Below are positions 43,548 to 49,227 of a stretch of 64,000 nt of DNA, piece by piece. The notes below the pieces were generated by a model, which searched no databases, was not told where the DNA came from, and worked only from the letters and a program-made list of their open reading frames with translations. Each line of letters opens with the position of its first letter. Position 1 is the first letter of the stretch. This DNA comes from Spirulina sp. CS-785/01. Lineage in GTDB: Bacteria; Cyanobacteriota; Cyanobacteriia; Cyanobacteriales; Spirulinaceae. The stretch is taken from positions 1-64,000 of the forward strand of contig NZ_JAQMSD010000316.1 in the NCBI RefSeq assembly GCF_028330525.1, written 5' to 3'. Made by a program: the position numbers and the translations under genes.

Positions 43548-43592
43548 GGCTATCGCCAAAAGAAAATGATGTTTTTTTGGAGAAATCCAATT
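43548..43592 (+). promoter_or_regulatory. Shared leader, cassette 5
   Basis: GGCTATCGCC (43548-43557), AAAAGAAAATGATGTTTTTT, TGGAG, AAATCCAATT, ATG 43593. One T longer than in cassette 4. Confidence 0.9.
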
Positions 43593-43850
43593 ATGATTAC
43601 AATTCCTAGCAAATCTGATAAAGAACGCTCTGTTATTCTGGATGCGTTTCGGATTCTCGCTTGGCAACAATATAAGCAAGAAAATGAGGTGTCAGGATTA
43701 GAAGGTTATGAACTGTTTGAAAGTGAATGGAAACAACATGAAGTTCACGGCTCAGATTTGACTCAGTTAACCCAGTTAGCAACTCAGTTAGGATATTCCT
43801 TACAAAACTTAAAGCAAATTCGTCAAGATTATTACGCTAAAAATCGTTAA
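43593..43850 (+). CDS. Small paralogue B (cassette 5)
   Basis: An 85-residue paralogue of the cassette 4 protein (SKSDKERSVILDAFRILAWQ identical block; ELFESEWKQHEVHG; LGYSLQNLKQIRQDYYAKNR) without the acidic tail. I use ATG 43593, 9 nt after the leader GGAG; an in-frame ATG at 43566 lies inside the leader. The duplication includes leader and terminator style, so whole cassettes duplicate as units. Confidence 0.78.
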   Translation: MITIPSKSDKERSVILDAFRILAWQQYKQENEVSGLEGYELFESEWKQHEVHGSDLTQLTQLATQLGYSLQNLKQIRQDYYAKNR

Positions 43851-43854
43851 TTCC

Positions 43855-43908
43855 AAAATCTCTAGTGTCTTGAGCTTCATCGGCTTGAGACGCTAGGGAT
43901 TTTTTTTA
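43855..43908 (+). terminator. Intrinsic terminator of cassette 5
   Basis: AATCTCTAGTGTCTTGAGC, loop TTCATC, GGCTTGAGACGCTAGGGATT, then seven or more T, with internal G-T pairs. Confidence 0.82.
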
Positions 43909-43980
43909 TAGCCGACTGTTCCCGTTTTCGCCCATTGGGAACTCTTTTCACTGGTCTTGTTTTCAATTTCAGGGTTTTCT

Positions 43981-44071
43981 GGCTATCGCCAATCGAGAAT
44001 AGGAGCAAAAAAAGACCTAGTTAAAAACTAGGTACTTTAGAACTTAGTGTGATGTTTTTTGGAGCAATAGC
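43981..44071 (+). promoter_or_regulatory. Shared leader split by a palindrome, cassette 6
   Basis: GGCTATCGCC (43981-43990), AATCGAGAAT, then about 46 nt that includes the palindrome ACCTAGTTAAAAACTAGGT (about 44016-44034), then GTGATGTTTTTTGGAGC and ATG 44072. The two conserved blocks are separated here. Confidence 0.85.
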
Positions 44072-44572
44072 ATGAAATTAACTGAAACTTTAGTCGCAGC
44101 AGTTATAGTTACTATTTTAGCATCTTTTGGCTATAATAGCCTAATTCGATTTGTGAATAAAACTCAATTAAAAGGGAGTTTAGTCACCATTAGTCAAACG
44201 GCTCGAATGAGTCGTTATAATGCCGTAGAAACTACCCCTAAAACTTTATGTTTTCGTCAAAGACAACAGGTTGAATTTACAACAATTTCGGGGAATGATT
44301 GTGAAACCGCAATAGGATGGCGATCGCTCGCTGAAGATATCAAAATTGATACAGAACATACTACCTTACGCACTGTTCGGGGAGTTGCAGGGTATGGAGG
44401 TAGTGACATTTATCGAATGAGTTGGGCGAAGACGAAGGCTGGTTTGGGTGCAAGTTGGGGCCAATTGGGAAAGATTGTCTTGCGGTCTGGACAACAACGA
44501 GGCTGTTTTGTTCTCAGTTCAATTCAAGGTGATACTGACATTCGCTTTGGAAAACAATGTCATCGGTCTTAA
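44072..44572 (+). CDS. GspH/FimT-like pseudopilin
   Basis: A 166-residue protein with a type II pseudopilin-like build: a hydrophobic N-terminal helix (about 7-30, LVAAVIVTILASFG) with E5 (KLTETL), then a GspH-like globular part ending in GQLGKIVLRSGQQRGCFVLS and a final C-pair. The usual prepilin leader (G before F-T-L-x-E) is missing, so standard PilD cleavage is doubtful; it may be inserted uncleaved or be a minor pilin variant. It was probably captured by the plasmid-like element and placed under the shared leader. Confidence 0.72.
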   Translation: MKLTETLVAAVIVTILASFGYNSLIRFVNKTQLKGSLVTISQTARMSRYNAVETTPKTLCFRQRQQVEFTTISGNDCETAIGWRSLAEDIKIDTEHTTLRTVRGVAGYGGSDIYRMSWAKTKAGLGASWGQLGKIVLRSGQQRGCFVLSSIQGDTDIRFGKQCHRS

Positions 44573-44677
44573 TTTTATATGAGAGTTCACAAACGGCAAT
44601 TTTATTCCCTAAAACACCACAATCTCAAAGGACAGTTGAAGGAAATTTTCAAACTGAAAAGGTAAGTCAACTTGGGG

Positions 44678-44718
44678 GCTATCGCCCAAAGATTGTGGTG
44701 TTTTTTGGAAAATTGACT
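44678..44718 (+). promoter_or_regulatory. Shared leader, cassette 7
   Basis: GGCTATCGCC (44678-44687) with extra G-C pair, CAAAGATTGTGGTGTTTTTT and GGA, 31 nt to ATG 44719. Confidence 0.85.
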
Positions 44719-44913
44719 ATGACGTATGTCAAGCAATGGGTTGAAGTGGGGGGAGTCCCTTATCCCGAATACGGATGTCTTGAAGTTCACCTTCCTGAAG
44801 ATGAAACCCCAGATGAACCGAATGATTTACTCGATAAATCTTTTGATGAATTAACGCCAGAAGAGTTACAAACTTTACGGAATAGTTACTTGAATCAAGA
44901 TGATGAATTTTAA
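44719..44913 (+). CDS. Small acidic protein (cassette 7)
   Basis: A 64-residue acidic protein (YVKQWVEVGGVPYPEYGCLE; EDETPDEPNDLLDKSFDELT). I use ATG 44719 next to the shared leader; longer in-frame starts upstream are inside or above the leader. The composition suggests an adaptor or small inhibitor, but there is no evidence for either. It is followed by a terminator at 44957. It has no relatives I recognise. Confidence 0.65.
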   Translation: MTYVKQWVEVGGVPYPEYGCLEVHLPEDETPDEPNDLLDKSFDELTPEELQTLRNSYLNQDDEF

Positions 44914-44956
44914 TCAATGACTTCTATTCCTCCAATAATAGGAAGTTGACCCAAAG

Positions 44957-44985
44957 AAAGACCTCCTCATGGGGGTCTTTTTTTT
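44957..44985 (+). terminator. Intrinsic terminator of cassette 7
   Basis: AAAGACCTCC, loop TCAT, GGGGGTCTTT, then T5. Confidence 0.88.
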
Positions 44986-44994
44986 GAGGTCGTT

Positions 44995-45372
44995 ATGGAT
45001 TCCAAAGTTTCGACAGGCTCAAAATGGCAAGCTAAAACGAATTTTCCCACCGCCGATTTTTGGTTAACCAATAAAGGCAGTTTAGACACGCTGGGAACTC
45101 CTTTGAAAACGTTTGAACCTTATTATATTGGCATTTTGTGTCCCCAATTCATTGTTCCAGACTATGGATTTTATCTTTTTGTCTATTTGCGATCGCAAGG
45201 TATTTGGAAACAATTAGCTGTAGGGACAACCGCTTACAAATCTTTACGAATTCGGGAGGTTCGTCGAGTGTTAGCGGATTTGTCTTTGTGGGTTGAACTG
45301 TCGGTGTGGTTCAAAACAGAAGGTCAACAAGACAAGGATGAAACTGGGCTATCGCCTCAAGAGTATAGATGA
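44995..45372 (+). CDS. Unknown 125-residue protein lacking the leader
   Basis: A 125-residue protein of unknown family (KTNFPTADFWLTNKGSLDTL; EPYYIGILCPQFIVPDYGFY; RSQGIWKQLAVGTTAYK). It starts 10 nt after a terminator T-run with GAGGT as ribosome site, and has no RGCTATCGCY motif. Its last codons (GLSPQEYR) are themselves the leader of the next cassette (motif 45347-45356), so coding and regulatory constraints overlap. Perhaps read through from upstream. Confidence 0.65.
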   Translation: MDSKVSTGSKWQAKTNFPTADFWLTNKGSLDTLGTPLKTFEPYYIGILCPQFIVPDYGFYLFVYLRSQGIWKQLAVGTTAYKSLRIREVRRVLADLSLWVELSVWFKTEGQQDKDETGLSPQEYR

Positions 45373-45388
45373 TTTTGAGGATTTGAAT
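45347..45388 (+). promoter_or_regulatory. Shared leader, cassette 8 (inside a gene end)
   Basis: GGCTATCGCC (45347-45356), TCAAGAGTATAGATGATTTT and GAGG, 32 nt to ATG 45389. It lies in the 3' codons of the previous gene. Confidence 0.8.
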
Positions 45389-45586
45389 ATGCCCACTGAA
45401 CAATTAGAACAATTGCTCCAATCTCTGAGTTCTGTGTATTGGAATATGGACTACTATGAATTTCTTCAACGAACGGGATTTCGGGATGATCCTTATGCGT
45501 TAGAAAAGTTTAAAACCTTTCAACAAATGTATCAGTTGATGACCCAATTTGATTCCGAAACGTTGCAGAAATTGTTATCTGCTTAA
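45389..45586 (+). CDS. Small helical protein (cassette 8)
   Basis: A 65-residue helical protein (MPTEQLEQLLQSLSSVYWNM; YALEKFKTFQQMYQLMTQF; ETLQKLLSA). I use ATG 45389, next to the leader. No known family, no membrane segment. It has its own terminator 7 nt after the stop. The next gene, without leader motif, begins 58 nt later. Confidence 0.68.
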   Translation: MPTEQLEQLLQSLSSVYWNMDYYEFLQRTGFRDDPYALEKFKTFQQMYQLMTQFDSETLQKLLSA

Positions 45587-45592
45587 TTTCTG

Positions 45593-45617
45593 AAGGGAGG
45601 TTAATCCTCCCTTTTTT
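45593..45617 (+). terminator. Intrinsic terminator of cassette 8
   Basis: GGGAGG, loop TTAAT, CCTCCC, then six T. Confidence 0.88.
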
Positions 45618-45643
45618 GTGAATAGATTGTTTTGGAGAGAGAA

Positions 45644-46111
45644 ATGGAATATTTACAACAACTAATTCAACTGCGTCAACAAATTCGCCAACTGGAAGAC
45701 AAAATGAAAGCTGTTCAAGAGTTAGCGGTTATGGAAGCCTTAGATTTGTTACAACAACAGCAGACTTCAACACAGGGGAAACCCAATAAAATGGCTTTGG
45801 ATAATTCCGAAGCACGGGTAATTGTGGCGTTTAAAACTCGGTTTGTTCCTGACCGAGACGATACCCAGTTATCTCGGTTAGCCGATGATTTGAACTTGAA
45901 GCGATCGCAATTAATGGAGAAAAAGCGATCGCAATTACAATCCATTACCCTAGAAGAACAGAAACTCCAAGAACAACTCAATCAACTTAACGCCAAGCGC
46001 GATAAATTACTCAATCCGAAGTCTCTTAAATTGCTCAAAATTCGTTATGAACAACGTCGTCAAGAACTCAGTTATCAAGAACCTCAATTACGCATTCAGT
46101 TGAAAGAATAA
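45644..46111 (+). CDS. Coiled-coil protein lacking the first leader block
   Basis: A 155-residue, glutamine- and leucine-rich coiled coil (YLQQLIQLRQQIRQLEDKMK; LEEQKLQEQLNQLNAKRDKL; LKIRYEQRRQELSYQEPQLR). ATG 45644 is preceded by GATTGTTTTGGAGAGAG, i.e. block 2 of the shared leader only; no CTATCG motif is seen. Function unknown; possibly a scaffolding or structural protein. Two HIP1 octamers lie in the coding frame. Confidence 0.7.
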   Translation: MEYLQQLIQLRQQIRQLEDKMKAVQELAVMEALDLLQQQQTSTQGKPNKMALDNSEARVIVAFKTRFVPDRDDTQLSRLADDLNLKRSQLMEKKRSQLQSITLEEQKLQEQLNQLNAKRDKLLNPKSLKLLKIRYEQRRQELSYQEPQLRIQLKE

Positions 46112-46116
46112 TCATG

Positions 46117-46192
46117 AGCTATCGCTGATTGAGTGTAATGGCTTATCTTCATTTCACCCTAAGTCCCCTGACCATTCAGGGGACTTTTTTTT
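46117..46192 (+). ncRNA. Leader plus terminator without a gene: candidate small RNA
   Basis: AGCTATCGCT (46117-46126, A-T stem version) and GATTGAGTGTAATGGC are followed, without a credible gene, by a perfect terminator: AAGTCCCCTGA, loop, TCAGGGGACTT and T8 (46161-46192). A transcript from the leader would be about 50-60 nt. It may be a relic of a lost cassette or a regulatory RNA carrying the leader hairpin. Confidence 0.5.
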
Positions 46193-46194
46193 AG

Positions 46195-46238
46195 GGCTAT
46201 CGCCAACTGAGTCCAGTTGTTTTAAGAAAGCTAGTCCA
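46195..46238 (+). promoter_or_regulatory. Shared leader, cassette 9
   Basis: GGCTATCGCC (46195-46204), AACTGAGTCCAGTTGTTTTA and AG, 34 nt to ATG 46239. It begins 3 nt after a T-run. Block 2 is degraded. Confidence 0.8.
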
Positions 46239-46691
46239 ATGGAACAAAGAAGATATCGGTTTAATCGCAAATTCGGAAAAGTGTATTTAGAAACTCCATC
46301 GGGATTACAAGACCTTGGCAGTGAATTTTCCATGATTATTTTAGCGGCCACTGACCCGAAACCAGCCAAACTATTTGAACATTTAGCGTATCAAGAGTGG
46401 GTGCAATTATGCTTTCTGGATTCCCAAGGAAATTGGGGATATGCACTTTTAGGAAGTGGCCTCACCAATGCGTTATTCTCTTGGTTACAATATCGCCGTT
46501 TTCTAGAACAGCAACAGATTGAATTATCCAGTGTGATTACCACTCTCAGCTTCGTTCAAATTGGAGGACTTCATCAGTGGTATGATTTTGAGTTTACGGC
46601 ACAACAAGGGAAACCTGGATTAGCTAAACGAATGACAAGATTAATTAATAATCCTCCTTTTCCCTTTACTGATCCTACTTTGAGTTTATAA
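46239..46691 (+). CDS. Unknown 150-residue protein (cassette 9)
   Basis: A 150-residue protein of unknown family: RRYRFNRKFGKVYLETPSGL, QDLGSEFSMIILAATDPKPA, YALLGSGLTNALFSWLQYRR and GKPGLAKRMTRLINNPPFPF. Mixed alpha/beta character; no catalytic motif recognised. Complete with leader and terminator. It may belong with the other accessory proteins of the element. Confidence 0.7.
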   Translation: MEQRRYRFNRKFGKVYLETPSGLQDLGSEFSMIILAATDPKPAKLFEHLAYQEWVQLCFLDSQGNWGYALLGSGLTNALFSWLQYRRFLEQQQIELSSVITTLSFVQIGGLHQWYDFEFTAQQGKPGLAKRMTRLINNPPFPFTDPTLSL

Positions 46692-46712
46692 TTTTTTCAA
46701 CTCCAAATAATT

Positions 46713-46744
46713 AAAGATTCAATCGTGAGATTGGGTCTTTTTTT
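46713..46744 (+). terminator. Intrinsic terminator of cassette 9
   Basis: AAAGATTCAATC, loop GTGA, GATTGGGTCTTT, then T4. Confidence 0.85.
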
Positions 46745-46747
46745 ATT

Positions 46748-46787
46748 GGCTATCGCCTCTAAGATTTTGCTGATTTTAAAGAATACT
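46748..46787 (+). promoter_or_regulatory. Shared leader, cassette 10
   Basis: GGCTATCGCC (46748-46757), TCTAAGATTTTGCTGATTTT and AAAG, 30 nt to ATG 46788. Three nucleotides separate it from the preceding T-run. Confidence 0.82.
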
Positions 46788-47180
46788 ATGAATAAAGTGG
46801 AGAAAAAAATTAATCGAATTATACAGCAACAAAATAAAACTTTGGTTCAAATTTTAAACTTTCAGGAAACTGACCGGGGTGATGAATATGAAATTGTTTA
46901 TCTTGATGGCGATAAGACGACTAAAGTGGGAATATTAATTCAACATTTTGGAGGCAGAACCGGAGTGAATTGGATATGGGAAGAAGATTTTGAAGAATTT
47001 TTGCAAGAATGTCAAGAGATCAGACTCACCATTCAAAAATTTAAAGAGCAATTGCAGCGTTTAAAAGACCCATCTATTGCTGTTGACGACAAAGAATTGT
47101 CTGCAATTCTTGCGTCTATGTGTATTTATCATTCCGAAAAACTGGTGATTAAGATATTAAAACATGAATTTATGCCTTAA
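46788..47180 (+). CDS. Unknown 130-residue protein (cassette 10)
   Basis: A 130-residue acidic protein (MNKVEKKINRIIQQQNKTLV; DRGDEYEIVYLDGDKTTKVG; FEEFLQECQEIRLTIQKFKE). Helices flank a short beta region. No family recognised. Start ATG 46788 follows the leader. The AT content is higher than in its neighbours. It is followed by a bulky terminator at 47208. Confidence 0.68.
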   Translation: MNKVEKKINRIIQQQNKTLVQILNFQETDRGDEYEIVYLDGDKTTKVGILIQHFGGRTGVNWIWEEDFEEFLQECQEIRLTIQKFKEQLQRLKDPSIAVDDKELSAILASMCIYHSEKLVIKILKHEFMP

Positions 47181-47207
47181 TAAAATTGGCATTGTGCAGA
47201 TTTTGTC

Positions 47208-47244
47208 ATCCCGCAGAAAATTATTTTTTTGCGGGATATTTTTA
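47208..47244 (+). terminator. Intrinsic terminator of cassette 10
   Basis: ATCCCGCA, 14-nt AT loop, TGCGGGAT, then ATTTTT. The loop is larger than usual. Confidence 0.7.
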
Positions 47245-47353
47245 AAAACTTATTAAAATTTTAGAGTAATATAATTTTAATAAATTAAACAAATTTTGTA
47301 TAATAGTTTAGAATTTTTTGATATTAAACTCAAAATTTAAAGATAAAAAGAGG

Positions 47354-47394
47354 GGCTATCGCCTAGAGAGTTTGGTTTTTGTAACAAGGATATT
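47354..47394 (+). promoter_or_regulatory. Shared leader, cassette 11
   Basis: GGCTATCGCC (47354-47363), TAGAGAGTTTGGTTTTTGTA and ACAAGG, 31 nt to ATG 47395. Upstream lies 110 bp of very AT-rich DNA. Confidence 0.82.
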
Positions 47395-48339
47395 ATGACA
47401 CAAAATAACCGTAAAACCAACACCAAAACGAATCAATCTAAACAGGAGAATTCCACGATGAATGGAACGAATTTTGCCGAAGAATTCCAACTTGATCCAG
47501 AATTATTAAGTTCAGAGTTGAATGTGCCGCGCCAACGTCGGTTGCCCTATGGTATTGTCGTGAATGATAATCCTGCGGGGTTATTTATTCCCGAAAAGAA
47601 TTTGATTAAAGCAGGTTGGGAAACCCTGCCCGAATTGTCTGAAGTAGATTTGCCGGGTGGCACAGAACAAGGGGTTCTCTTGACCAACGTGCGAATGTTG
47701 ATTTTGGGGAGTGTTCCCGTTTACATTCGTTATAAAAATGAAGAAGAATTAGGTAAATTCAGTCGTGCGATTATCGGATTGTACGATGAATGCAAACATG
47801 AACTGGATAAGAAAACAATGGATGTGGTGAGCGAACACGCGGTTTTATTTCTGGATGAAATGAATCAACCGTTGCATTTTCGTCCGTTCAGTATTCGGTT
47901 TAAAAATGTGGCTTTGTGGAGTTTGAAAGAGGCTCTGGAAGAATTTTATCAAGCCTGTGAATTCATCTTTAGTAAGCTAACCCAAACGAAAGCCGCGAGT
48001 AAAAGTGATTCTTGGCGAGCGTTATGTGTCTTTCATGGTCAATTCAAACCGATCAAAGAAGGAGAAGGAAACAATAAATCTTGGTGTTGTAAAGTTCACG
48101 ATTATCAAAAGCCAACATTCCAAAACTTCTCTGACCTCTTTTTGGGCAAAGTGGAACAGAAAACCCAAATTTGGGAAGTGCGGGATTTGTATGGCATTGA
48201 GCAATTAAGCAACCAATCGTTGTTGACTCCAGCCAAAACAGTTGAACAACCTGAACCCGCAGAACCCGCAGAAGAACAACCTGAACAAACCTCGGAGTCT
48301 TCGCCGCGTCCGCGTATCGTGATTCCTAAAGCTCAATAA
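47395..48339 (+). CDS. DUF5895-family protein
   Basis: A 314-residue protein. After a polar N-terminal tail (about 1-35), the conserved domain runs to about residue 270: RQRRLPYGIVVNDNPAGLFI, GTEQGVLLTNVRMLILGSVP, FSRAIIGLYDEC and GKVEQKTQIWEVRDLYGIEQ, as in the cyanobacterial DUF5895 family. The C-terminal tail is proline/glutamate-rich. Function unknown; typical of plasmid-borne genes. It has the shared leader and a terminator-like hairpin about 60 nt after the stop. Confidence 0.8.
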   Translation: MTQNNRKTNTKTNQSKQENSTMNGTNFAEEFQLDPELLSSELNVPRQRRLPYGIVVNDNPAGLFIPEKNLIKAGWETLPELSEVDLPGGTEQGVLLTNVRMLILGSVPVYIRYKNEEELGKFSRAIIGLYDECKHELDKKTMDVVSEHAVLFLDEMNQPLHFRPFSIRFKNVALWSLKEALEEFYQACEFIFSKLTQTKAASKSDSWRALCVFHGQFKPIKEGEGNNKSWCCKVHDYQKPTFQNFSDLFLGKVEQKTQIWEVRDLYGIEQLSNQSLLTPAKTVEQPEPAEPAEEQPEQTSESSPRPRIVIPKAQ

Positions 48340-48393
48340 TGTGTTGACCGCGCACCACATCAAGTAGTCTTGAAGTCCTATTCATCAACCGTT

Positions 48394-48451
48394 TCCCCGA
48401 CTGGCCTGCTAACAGGTTGTCGGGGATGGCGATGAATGGGGCTTTTTTTTA
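48394..48451 (+). terminator. Probable terminator of cassette 11
   Basis: TCCCCGAC and GTCGGGGA pair around an internal CCTG/CAGG stem; T8 follows 14 nt further on. Weaker evidence because of the gap before the T-run. Confidence 0.55.
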
Positions 48452-48589
48452 TCGGGTCAGTTCCATAGAAGCTGGTGGCATCGGACTATCCTATGCTCGT
48501 TGTTATGTAGGAGCTTTGCACCACTGAAGGCATTTATCCCACGCGCAACATCCCCAGAGAATGAAAGGTAATCCCGCAAGCACCGTTGG

Positions 48590-48740
48590 AGGCGATTTTC
48601 GCACCGCAAACCAGCGATCGCTTCGTACCCTCAGAGGCGATTGCTTCGCACAGCCGGAGGCGATCGCTTCGCACAGCCGGAGGCGATCGCTTCCCACAGC
48701 CGGAGGCGATTACGTAGCGTCTCCATCGGAGAATCGTTTT
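48590..48740. repeat. Tandem 23-bp HIP-type repeat array
   Basis: Exact 23-bp period in GGCGATTGCTTCGCACAGCC + GGA (48636-48658), GGCGATCGCTTCGCACAGCC + GGA (48659-48681) and GGCGATCGCTTCCCACAGCC + GGA (48682-48704), with diverged units on both sides. The first of these units is identical to the copy inserted into the PIN gene at 10444-10466. Confidence 0.9.
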
Positions 48741-48779
48741 TATCCTAGTCACCAGAAGGGAATCGCCCCACCGCCTCCT

Positions 48780-49090
48780 CATGCCGCTTTCTCCCGGTTC
48801 TTTCACTCGCCCTTGAAGCTGTCGGCCATTGGAGGCCACATTGCCAGTTATTTTTCGTAAGGGAAATATTCTGCACCTACTCTCCCGGTTGTTTCAGCCA
48901 TTGGGAGGTCAGAAAGTCACATTCATTGCAAGGATTGGGGTTTGTCAGGAAAATATTGTTCACTCTCGGTTGTCTCAGTCTTGGGGCCACACCGCAAGCG
49001 AGTATTTTTGGTAAGGGAAATATTCTGTATTTACTCTCCCGGTTGTCTCAGGTATTAGGAGGCCGAGATTTTATTCATTCCCTGTTTGGG
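48780..49090. repeat. Degenerate tandem array around GTAAGGGAAATATT
   Basis: Units share TATTTTT-GTAAGGGAAATATT-CTG, then ACTCTCCCGGTTGT, TCAG and GGAGG. Best copies: 48850-48912 and 49003-49065. A weaker one (GGAAAATATTGTTCACTCTC, GGTTGTCTCAG) lies at about 48940-48985, and a partial one at about 48785-48835. Period about 75-80 bp. Confidence 0.7.
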
Positions 49091-49187
49091 GTAATAGCCG
49101 GAAATATGTTTCCCGTTCTGAGTGGAGGGAGGAGACGGAGATTGAGTGTAACGCTTTGCTGGTCGAGACTTGCAACAAGCGGGAGTC

Positions 49188-49227
49188 AGCTATCGCCGGG
49201 GGAGTACGATGTTATCTGTGAGAAACC
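49188..49227 (+). promoter_or_regulatory. Shared leader before the DUF5131 gene
   Basis: AGCTATCGCC (49188-49197), GGGGGAGTACGATGTTATCT, GTGAG, 30 nt to ATG 49228. Last copy on the plus strand. Confidence 0.8.

Larger units (their letters stand above)
48452..49187. other. Repeat-filled non-coding region
   Basis: About 0.74 kb with no convincing gene; reading frames are repeat-driven. It holds the 23-bp HIP-type array (48590-48740) and a second degenerate tandem array with two GTAAGGGAAATATT sites (48780-49090), then the leader of the DUF5131 gene. Confidence 0.65.

Noticed and set aside
46138-46193. A 17-codon frame after the orphan leader
   Set aside because: It reads straight through the terminator stem and T-run, so it is not a credible gene.
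48590-48740. Short tandem repeats as a CRISPR array
   Set aside because: The 23-bp units are directly adjacent with no unique spacers, contain HIP1 octamers, and there are no cas genes in the window.
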